Positions 26,319 to 32,617 of a stretch of DNA of 64,000 nt are shown here, piece by piece (the first letter of the stretch is position 1; every line of letters begins with the position of its first letter). This DNA comes from Alphaproteobacteria bacterium (GTDB taxonomy: Bacteria; Pseudomonadota; Alphaproteobacteria; Rhodobacterales; Rhodobacteraceae). A program made the position numbers and the translations under genes. The notes below the pieces were generated by a model. It searched no databases. It was not told the origin of the DNA and saw nothing but the letters and a program-made list of their open reading frames with translations. The stretch lies in assembly GCA_030425185.1 (NCBI GenBank), contig JAUIAU010000002.1:1-64000 (forward strand). The letters are read 5' to 3'.

Positions 26319-27308
26319 TCAGACGGCGGCCTTCGCCATCAGCCGCGCCCAGAGCCGGTCGGCGAAGTCCGGTGCCTGCGGTTCCAGCAGGCGGCGGGTG
26401 AGAAACCACGCGACATAGGCCGGATGGTCGAAGGATACGGCGTGCTCCGGGGCCTCGCGCAGGGCCGTGCGCAGGGCGTCGGGGCTGCGCGCGACCAGCG
26501 TGGCGTGGTGGTAGTCGGTCAGCGCGCAGGTGATGACGGGTTTCTCCTGCAGCAGCGCCTCGAACCCGGCGGCGGAATTCTGCGTCACGACCACCCGGGC
26601 GGCGGCCGAGATGTCGTGGACCGAGGCCTCGGTGATCCGGGCGTTGGCATGCCGGTCGGCCAGCGCGCGCAGGCGGTCGGCGCGGGGAGGCCGCTGGCGC
26701 GGGTGCAGCTTGATGAGCACCGGGTCGGGGGCACAGGCGGTCACGACGGTCTGGACCATCGTTTCGGTGTCGAGGTAGGGGCGGCTCGTGCGGAAGTCGT
26801 CGATGTCCTGGCAGAAGATCGCCGCCGCGGCCTGCGGCAGTGCCTGCCGCCCGGCCTGCGGAAACCGCGAGACGTTGTGCCGGAGCATGTGACCGGCGAT
26901 GCCGTCGAAGGCGTGCCGGGCCGCGGCGGGGTCGATCAGGCCGGGGTGGAACTCGGCATGGCGCAGGCTCGAATCGGCATTCGGTCCGATCTCGTCGAGG
27001 TACCAGAAGCCCCAGACATAGCCGGGCAGCGCGTGCAGCAGGCGCGGGCCATAGGCCGGGCGGTCGGCCACCAGCAGGTGCAGGCCGGGTCCGCGCCGGC
27101 GCAGCCAGCGCGACGCGCGCGAGGCCCCGGGCATGGCATGCACCGTCCAGCCCTCGGCGGCGGCGCGCGCGGTCAGGATCTCGAAGAAGTCGAACTTGCC
27201 GCGCAGGATGTCGGGATGCCAGGTGTCGCGGGCGTGGATCGTGATCGACCGCGGGTCGCGGGCGAGGCGCAGGGCCGCGGGCCAGCCGGACGCGGGGCGC
27301 GGTGGCAC
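26319..27308 (-). CDS. Capsule polysaccharide biosynthesis/export-like protein (KpsS/LipB type)
   Basis: 329 residues from GTG 27308, four bases after the SH3-protein stop, so probably co-transcribed. The C-terminal half resembles capsule-synthesis proteins: VLIKLHPRQRPPRADRLRAL, then AARVVVTQNSAAGFEALLQE with KPVITCALTDYHHATLV, a GT-B-like nucleotide-sugar pocket. The front part (ITIHARDTWHPDILRGKFDF) is less conserved. It may act in polysaccharide glycosylation on the cytoplasmic side. No other capsule gene is in the window, so the exact reaction is uncertain. Confidence 0.6.
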   Translation of the reverse strand: MPPRPASGWPAALRLARDPRSITIHARDTWHPDILRGKFDFFEILTARAAAEGWTVHAMPGASRASRWLRRRGPGLHLLVADRPAYGPRLLHALPGYVWGFWYLDEIGPNADSSLRHAEFHPGLIDPAAARHAFDGIAGHMLRHNVSRFPQAGRQALPQAAAAIFCQDIDDFRTSRPYLDTETMVQTVVTACAPDPVLIKLHPRQRPPRADRLRALADRHANARITEASVHDISAAARVVVTQNSAAGFEALLQEKPVITCALTDYHHATLVARSPDALRTALREAPEHAVSFDHPAYVAWFLTRRLLEPQAPDFADRLWARLMAKAAV

Positions 27309-27312
27309 CGGG

Positions 27313-27912
27313 TCAGTCCCGCAGCTCGTCGGGCGCGACCCCCCAGAGTGCCGTCTTCGGCACCCAGCCGTTCGTGCGTCCGACGTGGATGCGGCACCAC
27401 AGCTCCGTGCAGCTGCCCAGCCGGGCGATCACGCCGGCCTCGGCGCGGGCGCGGATGGTGGCCTCGGCCCCGGGCGCGCTGCGCAGGGCGACGAGGTCGT
27501 CCTGCACGATCACGGTGCGCTCGCGCGACAGCGACACGACATGCACCCAGCCGCCCGCGCCGTCGCGGTCGCGGACCTTCCGCCAGGTGTCGAACTCGGC
27601 CACCACCTCGAGCGGCATGCCGCTGCGCGTGAAGACCCAGTCGATCCGCTGCGACCGGGACGGTCCCCGGCGCGCGCGGCCCTCGTCGCCGCGGAGCGAG
27701 ACGTAGCGCGGCAGCGGCAGGCCGGTCTCGCGGCCGATGGTGCGGGGCGGCGGAGCGGCCGTTGCAACCGGCGTCGGGGAAGCGGCGGCCACCGGCGGCG
27801 GGGCCGGGCTGTCCTGTGCGCCGGCCCTCGGGAGAAAGACCGCCACGCCAACGGCGACCACGCCCGCGGCGATGGCCAGCCCTGTCAGAGCCGAGATGAG
27901 ACTGCGTGTCAT
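27313..27912 (-). CDS. Exported SH3-domain (YgiM/SH3-like) protein
   Basis: 199 residues from ATG 27912. A single N-terminal membrane anchor or signal (about residues 5-31, ending PRAGAQ) is followed by a Pro/Ala-rich linker, then two bacterial SH3-like segments: LPRYVSLRGDEGRARRGPSR through WVFTRSGMPLEVVAEFDTWR, and VALRSAPGAEATIRARAEAG through VGRTNGWVPKTALWG. Two cysteines in LGSCTELWCRIH could form a disulfide. Envelope location and binding to the cell wall or a partner are likely. It is divergent from the dehydrogenase gene over 113 bp. Confidence 0.8.
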   Translation of the reverse strand: MTRSLISALTGLAIAAGVVAVGVAVFLPRAGAQDSPAPPPVAAASPTPVATAAPPPRTIGRETGLPLPRYVSLRGDEGRARRGPSRSQRIDWVFTRSGMPLEVVAEFDTWRKVRDRDGAGGWVHVVSLSRERTVIVQDDLVALRSAPGAEATIRARAEAGVIARLGSCTELWCRIHVGRTNGWVPKTALWGVAPDELRD

Positions 27913-28025
27913 CCTGCCTTGTCCTGCTCACCGCGTCGTTGCGCGGCATGGGGCCTATTGGGTTGCCCCTTTCCCTGCATTGTTGCCAGTATGCGCCGAG
28001 CTTGCAATGCGCCGGGAGGGGCGAG

Positions 28026-29012
28026 ATGCCATCAGAGCGGTTGAGTGTTGTCGTGACGCGACGGTTGCCGGAACCGGTCGAGACGCGGCTGAAGGAACTT
28101 TTCGACGTCGAGCTGAGCGAGGCGGACGAAAAGCTGGACCGCGACGCGCTGGTGTCGGCGATGAAACGGGCCGATGTGCTGGTGCCCTGCGTCACCGACC
28201 AGATCGACGGGGCGATGCTGGCGCAGGCCGGCGACCGCCTGAAGCTGATCGCCAACTACGGCGCGGGCGTCGACCACATCGACGTGACCACGGCCCGGCA
28301 GCGCGGCATCCATGTCTCGAACACGCCGGGGGTTCTGACCGACGACACCGCCGACATGACGATCGCGCTGATGCTCGCGGTGACCCGGCGCATCCCCGAG
28401 GGCCTCGCGGTCATGCAGGAGGGGCGCTGGACCGGCTGGTCGCCGACCGCGATGCTGGGGGGCCGGATCGGCGGCAAGCGGCTCGGCATCCTCGGGATGG
28501 GCCAGATCGGCCAGGCGGTCGCGCGCCGGGCACGCGCCTTCGGGATGCAGATCCACTACCACAACCGGCGGCGGCTGCACCGGGACATCGAGGCCGCGCA
28601 CGAGGCGACCTGGTGGGAGAGCCTCGACCAGATGGTCAGCCGGGTGGACGTGCTGTCGATCAACTGCCCGCACACGCCCTCGACCTTCCACCTGATGAAC
28701 GCGCGGCGGCTGAAGCTGCTGAAGCCCTCGGCGGTGATCGTGAACACCTCGCGCGGCGAGGTGATCGACGAGAACGCGCTGACACGGATGCTGCGCGCGG
28801 GCGAGCTGGGCGGGGCGGGCCTCGACGTCTTCGAACGCGGCCACGAGGTGAACCCGCGCCTGCGCGAACTGCCCAACGTGGTGCTCCTGCCGCACATGGG
28901 CTCGGCCACCCGCGAGGGGCGGATCGAGATGGGCGAGAAGGTCATCATAAACATCAAGACCTTCGCCGACGGCCACCGCCCGCCGGACCTGGTGGTGCCG
29001 AGCATGCTGTAA
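28026..29012 (+). CDS. D-2-hydroxyacid dehydrogenase (glyoxylate/hydroxypyruvate reductase or D-glycerate dehydrogenase type)
   Basis: 328 residues from ATG 28026, preceded by GGGAGGGGCGAG. The NAD-binding fold shows LGILGMGQIGQAVARRARAF. Catalytic residues are in VNTSRGEVIDENAL (Arg), GGAGLDVFERGHEVNP (Glu region) and VVLLPHMGSATREGRIEM (His). The ANYGAGVDHIDVTTARQRGI stretch is typical of the GyaR/HprA group. It interconverts 2-keto acids such as glyoxylate or hydroxypyruvate with D-2-hydroxyacids in the cytosol. An earlier in-frame start would run across the divergent promoter and was rejected. The exact substrate is not determined. Confidence 0.9.
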   Translation: MPSERLSVVVTRRLPEPVETRLKELFDVELSEADEKLDRDALVSAMKRADVLVPCVTDQIDGAMLAQAGDRLKLIANYGAGVDHIDVTTARQRGIHVSNTPGVLTDDTADMTIALMLAVTRRIPEGLAVMQEGRWTGWSPTAMLGGRIGGKRLGILGMGQIGQAVARRARAFGMQIHYHNRRRLHRDIEAAHEATWWESLDQMVSRVDVLSINCPHTPSTFHLMNARRLKLLKPSAVIVNTSRGEVIDENALTRMLRAGELGGAGLDVFERGHEVNPRLRELPNVVLLPHMGSATREGRIEMGEKVIINIKTFADGHRPPDLVVPSML

Positions 29013-29047
29013 CCCCGGCCGGGCACCGGGCGCGGCGGGTGTGCCGT

Positions 29048-29080
29048 GAGTATTTTTGCCAAGAAGAATGGGGAGGGGCG
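29048..29080 (+). repeat. Dispersed GAGTATTT...AGAAG element, copy 2
   Basis: GAGTATTTTTGCCAAGAAGA followed by ATGGGGAGGGGCG. It is nearly identical to the copy at 58150. The GGGGAGGGG end lies about six bases before the preferred GTG of the following gene and probably works as its ribosome-binding site. Confidence 0.75.
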
Positions 29081-29084
29081 TGCC

Positions 29085-30158
29085 GTGGAGGCCGACTTTC
29101 TGGTGATCGGCGGGGGCATTGCGGGCACCTCGGTCGGGGCACGGCTGGCAGACCTGGGCCGGGTCGTGCTGGTCGAGGCGGAATCCGCGCTGGGCTACCA
29201 TGCCTCGGGGCGCTCGGCCGCGCTGTTCGAGGTCAGCTATGGCCTGCCGACCACCGTGGCGCTGAACCGGGCGAGCGCGGACTGGTTCCACGCCTCGGGC
29301 CTTCTGGCACCGCGGGGGCTGATGCTGGTCGGCGGGCCGGGGCGGGAGGACCGCTTCGCGGCGGATGCCGCGGCGATGGGCCTGACGCCGCTGACCCCGG
29401 CGGAGGCCCGCGAGATGGTCCCGATCCTGCACCCGGCGACGGCGACGCTGACCGCCTGGCACGACGCGGCCTGGGACATCGACACTGACCGCATGATCCA
29501 GGCCTTCGCGCGCGAGGTCCGCCAGGCGGGCGAGGTGGTGCAAGGCGCGCGGGTCAGCGCGATCCGGCGGACAGGGGACGGCTGGGCGGTAACCGCGGGC
29601 GGGCGGGAGATCACGGCGCGCGTGCTGGTCAATGCCGCCGGGGCCTGGGCCGACGCTGTGGCGGAGATGGCCGGGATCGGGCCCCTGGGGATCCGGCCGA
29701 TGCGGCGTTCGATGGCGCGGCTGGCCGCGCCCGGCGGGCATGACGTCTCGGGCTGGCCGATGCTGCTGGGCGTCGGCGAGGACTGGTATGCCAAGCCCGA
29801 TGCCGGGGCCCTGCTGGTCTCGCCCGCCGAGGAGGAGCCGAGCCCGCCGATGGATGCCTGGGCCGACGACATGGTGCTGGCCGAAGGGCTGGCGCGCTAC
29901 GAGGCGCATGTGACCGAGCCGGTGACGCGGCCGCTCGCCACCTGGGCGGGGCTGCGCAGCTTCGCGCCGGACCGCACGCTGGTGCTGGGGCCCGATCCGC
30001 GCGATGCGGCTTTCGTCTGGATGGCGGGCCAGGGCGGCTACGGGTTCCAGACTGCGCCCGCGGCCAGCCGCTTGGTGGCGGACCGGGTGGCGGGGCGGGC
30101 GCCCGCGCTGGCGGCGGCCGAGGTGGCGGCCCTCGCCCCCGACCGGTTCGTCGCATGA
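29085..30158 (+). CDS. FAD-dependent oxidoreductase, glycine/D-amino-acid oxidase (DAO) family
   Basis: 357 residues from GTG 29085. A GTG at 29046 would add MSIFAKKNGEGRA, which is merely the translation of the dispersed repeat, so it was rejected. The FAD-binding start VEADFLVIGGGIAGTSVGAR is followed by the DAO-family HASGRSAALFEVSYG, the mid-domain LVNAAGAWADAVAEMAG, and the C-terminal FAD-contact VWMAGQGGYGFQTAPAASRL. It probably oxidises an amine or D-amino acid; the substrate is unknown. It overlaps the DUF938 gene by four bases (ATGA). Confidence 0.88.
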   Translation: MEADFLVIGGGIAGTSVGARLADLGRVVLVEAESALGYHASGRSAALFEVSYGLPTTVALNRASADWFHASGLLAPRGLMLVGGPGREDRFAADAAAMGLTPLTPAEAREMVPILHPATATLTAWHDAAWDIDTDRMIQAFAREVRQAGEVVQGARVSAIRRTGDGWAVTAGGREITARVLVNAAGAWADAVAEMAGIGPLGIRPMRRSMARLAAPGGHDVSGWPMLLGVGEDWYAKPDAGALLVSPAEEEPSPPMDAWADDMVLAEGLARYEAHVTEPVTRPLATWAGLRSFAPDRTLVLGPDPRDAAFVWMAGQGGYGFQTAPAASRLVADRVAGRAPALAAAEVAALAPDRFVA

Positions 30159-30817
30159 GCCGGAAGCTGAGCCTGCCCGACGGCCCGGCACTCGGCGCGC
30201 AGGCGGGCAAGCTGGATGCGCCCTCGGCCCGGCGCAACCTCGAACCGCTGCTGGCGGCGCTGGCGGGACGGCTGCCCGAAGAGGGGCGCGCGCTGGAACT
30301 GGCCAGCGGCACGGGACAGCATGTCGTGGCCTTCGCCCGGGCCCATCCCGGCCTTCACTGGACCCCGTCGGACGTCGAGATGGCACGGCTTGCCTCGATC
30401 GCCGCCTGGGCCGAGGAGGCGGGTCTGCCCAATCTCGCGGGTCCGGTGCGGCTCGATGCCTGTACCGAAGGCTGGGCCGCGCGGCGGGGGCCGGTCGACG
30501 TGCTGGTGCTGGTGAACCTGCTGCACCTGATCTCGGACGCCGAGATGGCGGCGCTTCTCGACGAGGCCGAGCAGGCGCTCGCCCCGGGTGGGGTCTTTGC
30601 CCTCTACGGGCCGTTCCTGCGCGGCGGGGTCGCGACCAGCGCCGGGGACGCGGCCTTCGACGCCAGCCTGCGGGCGCAGGACCCGGCGATCGGGTACAAG
30701 GACGCGCAGGATGTCGCGGATGTCGCGGGCGCGCTCAGGCTGACGGTGGAGCGGGTCGAGATGCCCGCCAACAACCTGCTGTTCCTGTTGCGCAAGCCCG
30801 CGCAGGGCGGGGTTTGA
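30155..30817 (+). CDS. DUF938-family SAM-dependent methyltransferase
   Basis: 220 residues. The SAM-binding loop is ALELASGTGQHVVAFARAHP, with LHWTPSDVEMARLASIAAWA as the next strand-helix, and VLVLVNLLHLISDAEMAALL. The family sequence YGPFLRGGVATSAGDAAFDA, which follows, is characteristic of DUF938. A methyl-transfer function is inferred from the fold; the acceptor is unknown. Coupled translation with the FAD oxidoreductase suggests a shared process. The stop codon lies inside an FNR-type palindrome. Confidence 0.88.
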   Translation: MSRKLSLPDGPALGAQAGKLDAPSARRNLEPLLAALAGRLPEEGRALELASGTGQHVVAFARAHPGLHWTPSDVEMARLASIAAWAEEAGLPNLAGPVRLDACTEGWAARRGPVDVLVLVNLLHLISDAEMAALLDEAEQALAPGGVFALYGPFLRGGVATSAGDAAFDASLRAQDPAIGYKDAQDVADVAGALRLTVERVEMPANNLLFLLRKPAQGGV

Positions 30818-30827
30818 TCCGGGTCAA
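30814..30827. promoter_or_regulatory. FNR/FnrL-type box
   Basis: TTGATCCGGGTCAA matches the FNR consensus TTGAT-N4-ATCAA with one mismatch. Its centre lies about 93 bp before the AhpD-like ATG, so a class II start site would fall near 30862. Confidence 0.55.
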
Positions 30828-30913
30828 GGCGGGGTCCGGCGCGGTCTGGTCAGTGCGGGCTGACCCTACTCAGACCGAGGACCGACATGACCTAGACTGC
30901 CAAGCGCGATGCG

Positions 30914-31240
30914 ATGAAACCTGCCCTGCGCGCCCTGACCGCCGCCATTCCCGAGACCGCGCGCGCCTTCGCGGCGCTGGGCAAGACGGTGAAGACCGAC
31001 GGCGCGCTCGACATCGCCACGAAGGAGCTCGTGGCGATCGGCATTGCCGTGTCCCAGCGCTGCGAGCCCTGCATCACCTTCCACGTCGAGGCGTTCCTGC
31101 GGGCCGGCGGCCGCCGCGAGGCGCTGGCCGAGGCGCTGGGCATGGCGGTCCAGATGGGCGGCGGGCCGTCGCTGATGTATTCCGCCAAGGCGCTGGAATG
31201 CTTCGATGAATTCGCGGTCCCCGCACAGGCTGCAGAATAA
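30914..31240 (+). CDS. Carboxymuconolactone decarboxylase-family (AhpD-like) protein
   Basis: 108 residues. The AhpD-type catalytic motif is RCEPCITFHVEAFLRAGG (CxxC followed by His three residues later), as in peroxidase-associated disulfide reductases of this family. Preceding ELVAIGIAVSQ and following LAEALGMAVQMGGGPSLMYS are standard. It probably acts as a small cytosolic thiol oxidoreductase in peroxide or redox defence. No clear Shine-Dalgarno precedes the ATG; an ATG five bases earlier is followed directly by a stop. An FNR-type box upstream suggests oxygen control. Confidence 0.88.
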   Translation: MKPALRALTAAIPETARAFAALGKTVKTDGALDIATKELVAIGIAVSQRCEPCITFHVEAFLRAGGRREALAEALGMAVQMGGGPSLMYSAKALECFDEFAVPAQAAE

Positions 31241-31279
31241 TTGGAAAAACGGCGACGGAACGTCGGGCGTGGTGCGTGA

Positions 31280-31306
31280 CATGGTCAACAATCAACAAGG
31301 ACCATG
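31280..31306. promoter_or_regulatory. Inverted repeat upstream of the EF-hand gene
   Basis: CATGGTC (31280-31286) and GACCATG (31300-31306) are perfect 7-bp arms around a 13-bp A-rich centre, ending just before the AAAGGA ribosome-binding site of the EF-hand gene. It could be an operator or an RNA hairpin over the translation start region. Confidence 0.35.
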
Positions 31307-31319
31307 AAAGGATACGCTC

Positions 31320-31925
31320 ATGTCTGCCCCGAAAACCCTCCTCGTTCTCGCCCTGCTCGTGCCGCTCGGCACCGCGCCCGTGCTGGCGCAATCCATGCAG
31401 GATCATGTCCCCGGCGGGGATTTCCTGCAGAACTGGGATCTCGACGCCGATGGCCAGGTGACGCTGGCCGAGGTTGCCGCCAAGCGCGGGGACATTTTCG
31501 CGATGATCGATGCCGATGGCAGCGGGTCCCTCGATGCCGCCGAGTTCGCCGAGTTCGACCGGATGCGGGCCGACCAGCACGCGGCCAAGGGACAGGGCGG
31601 CAACGGTCCGGGCGACGAGATGATGTCGCTCGCGGCCAATGACGGAAACGGCGACGGCAGCGTCAGCGCGGACGAGTTCGCCGCGCAGGATGCGGCCTTC
31701 TTCGCCGCGATGGACCGCTCGGGCGATGGCGTCCTGACCGGAGACGACTTCGGTCCGGGCGCGCGCGGACAGGGTCAGGGCCGGATGGGCCAGGCCGGCC
31801 AGGGGCATGACGGTGCCCAGCACGGGGCGGGCCAGGGCCGGATGGCCGGGGCTGCCCATGGCGACGGGCAACACGGCATGGGTCGCGGCGGCGAAGCGCC
31901 CTGGTGGGCCTTCTGGCGCGGCTGA
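31320..31925 (+). CDS. Exported EF-hand calcium-binding protein
   Basis: 201 residues from ATG 31320 with AAAGGA eight bases ahead. A signal peptide ends near PVLAQ. Four EF-hand loops can be read: DLDADGQVTLAE, DADGSGSLDAAE, NDGNGDGSVSADE and DRSGDGVLTGDD; the Asp/Asn ligand pattern and the terminal Glu/Asp are intact or near-intact. The tail is Gly/Gln/His-rich (repeated GQG and MG units) and ends in PWWAFWRG. A periplasmic calcium sensor or buffer is likely. The repeated His-Gly tail might bind another metal, which is inference. Confidence 0.85.
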   Translation: MSAPKTLLVLALLVPLGTAPVLAQSMQDHVPGGDFLQNWDLDADGQVTLAEVAAKRGDIFAMIDADGSGSLDAAEFAEFDRMRADQHAAKGQGGNGPGDEMMSLAANDGNGDGSVSADEFAAQDAAFFAAMDRSGDGVLTGDDFGPGARGQGQGRMGQAGQGHDGAQHGAGQGRMAGAAHGDGQHGMGRGGEAPWWAFWRG

Positions 31926-31955
31926 GACGCTGACACCTGCGTGAGGCAGGTCGGG

Positions 31956-31984
31956 ACCGGGGCGGCCGTTGCGGCGGCCCCGGT
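31956..31984 (+). terminator. GC-rich hairpin after the EF-hand gene
   Basis: ACCGGGGC (31956-31963) pairs with GCCCCGGT (31977-31984), and an inner GCCG/CGGC stem continues across a single G-G mismatch around a TTG loop. It lies 30 bp past the stop codon. The tail TGCATTG is not T-rich, so termination is plausible but not certain. Confidence 0.5.
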
Positions 31985-32043
31985 TGCATTGCGCGCCGCG
32001 CTGGGGTTCCGTGGAGGCCACGCGATTCTGACCGGAGACCCCG

Positions 32044-32475
32044 ATGCGCCGCTCCCTGACCCTCGCCCTGACGCTCGCTGCCGCCGTCGCCGCGCCCGCC
32101 CTCGCCAACGAGGCGGTCGACCGGTTCGAGGCGGCGTCCGAGACGATGGGCAGCAAGATCAACGCGGCCCTTCTGGCCGAGAACCCGGCGCTGGAGGGCA
32201 AGCTGCCCGACGTGACCTGGGACGACGCCCACCGCCAGGCCGGGGCCTGCATCCTGTCGACCGTCGCGCAGGAAGCGGGCACGGGCGCGATGACCCAGCT
32301 CATCACCGGGCTGGAGGCCGCCGCGGCGAAGTCCTACAGGTCGCTGGCCGAGATCAGCGCCGCGCAGACCACGTCGGTGGACGGCATCACGCCCAACCGG
32401 CTGCAGGAGATCACCGACAGTTGCGGCATGACCGCGCTGAGCATGCAACGCATGCAGGCCGCGATGGGCAACTGA
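32044..32475 (+). CDS. Small exported protein, function unknown
   Basis: 143 residues. A signal peptide (MRRSLTLALTLAAAVAAPAL ending ANE) is followed by a helical, mostly polar mature part. Two cysteines, in AGACILSTVA and TDSCGMTALS, may form a disulfide in the periplasm. No family is recognised. It lies between the EF-hand gene and the convergent GcvT-family gene region; its stop codon is part of a palindrome with a minus-strand stop codon (32472-32489). Confidence 0.7.
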   Translation: MRRSLTLALTLAAAVAAPALANEAVDRFEAASETMGSKINAALLAENPALEGKLPDVTWDDAHRQAGACILSTVAQEAGTGAMTQLITGLEAAAAKSYRSLAEISAAQTTSVDGITPNRLQEITDSCGMTALSMQRMQAAMGN

Positions 32476-32485
32476 GGCGCCCGCC

Positions 32486-32587
32486 TCAGAGCGGATCGAC
32501 GCGGAAGATCACCCGGCTGTCGTGGCTGGTGTGGATCGAGTTCGGGATCGTGCGATACGTCACCTCGACCGGCACCGGGCGCGCCAC
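32486..32587 (-). CDS. Possible 33-codon open frame or gene remnant behind the GcvT-family gene
   Basis: From a GTG at 32587 (or 32575) to TGA at 32486, the minus strand encodes a peptide ending PNSIHTSHDSRVIFRVDPL, preceded by VPVEVTYRTI. The composition is protein-like and not the Arg/Pro-rich pattern of shadow frames here. Its stop codon pairs in a palindrome with the stop of the convergent gene, as also happens at the hisG/DUF1489 boundary. The start lies inside a strong hairpin and no good ribosome-binding site is visible. It could be a tiny real gene or the 3' remnant of a lost gene. Confidence 0.25.
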   Translation of the reverse strand: MARPVPVEVTYRTIPNSIHTSHDSRVIFRVDPL

Positions 32588-32602
32588 CCGGGGTGGCGCG
32601 CG
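32578..32602. terminator. GC-rich hairpin downstream of the GcvT-family gene
   Basis: GGCGCGCCACCC (32578-32589) is the complement of GGGTGGCGCGCC (32591-32602). It lies between convergent genes, 15 bp beyond the GcvT-family stop on the minus strand. On the plus strand it is followed by GCTTCTTC. It probably stops transcription from at least one side. Confidence 0.55.
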
Positions 32603-32617
32603 CCGCTTCTTCCGGTC

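Noticed and set aside
29046-29084. N-terminal MSIFAKKNGEGRA extension of the FAD oxidoreductase
   Set aside because: These residues are the translation of the dispersed repeat. The GTG at 29085 has a better-placed ribosome-binding site and begins right at the FAD fold.
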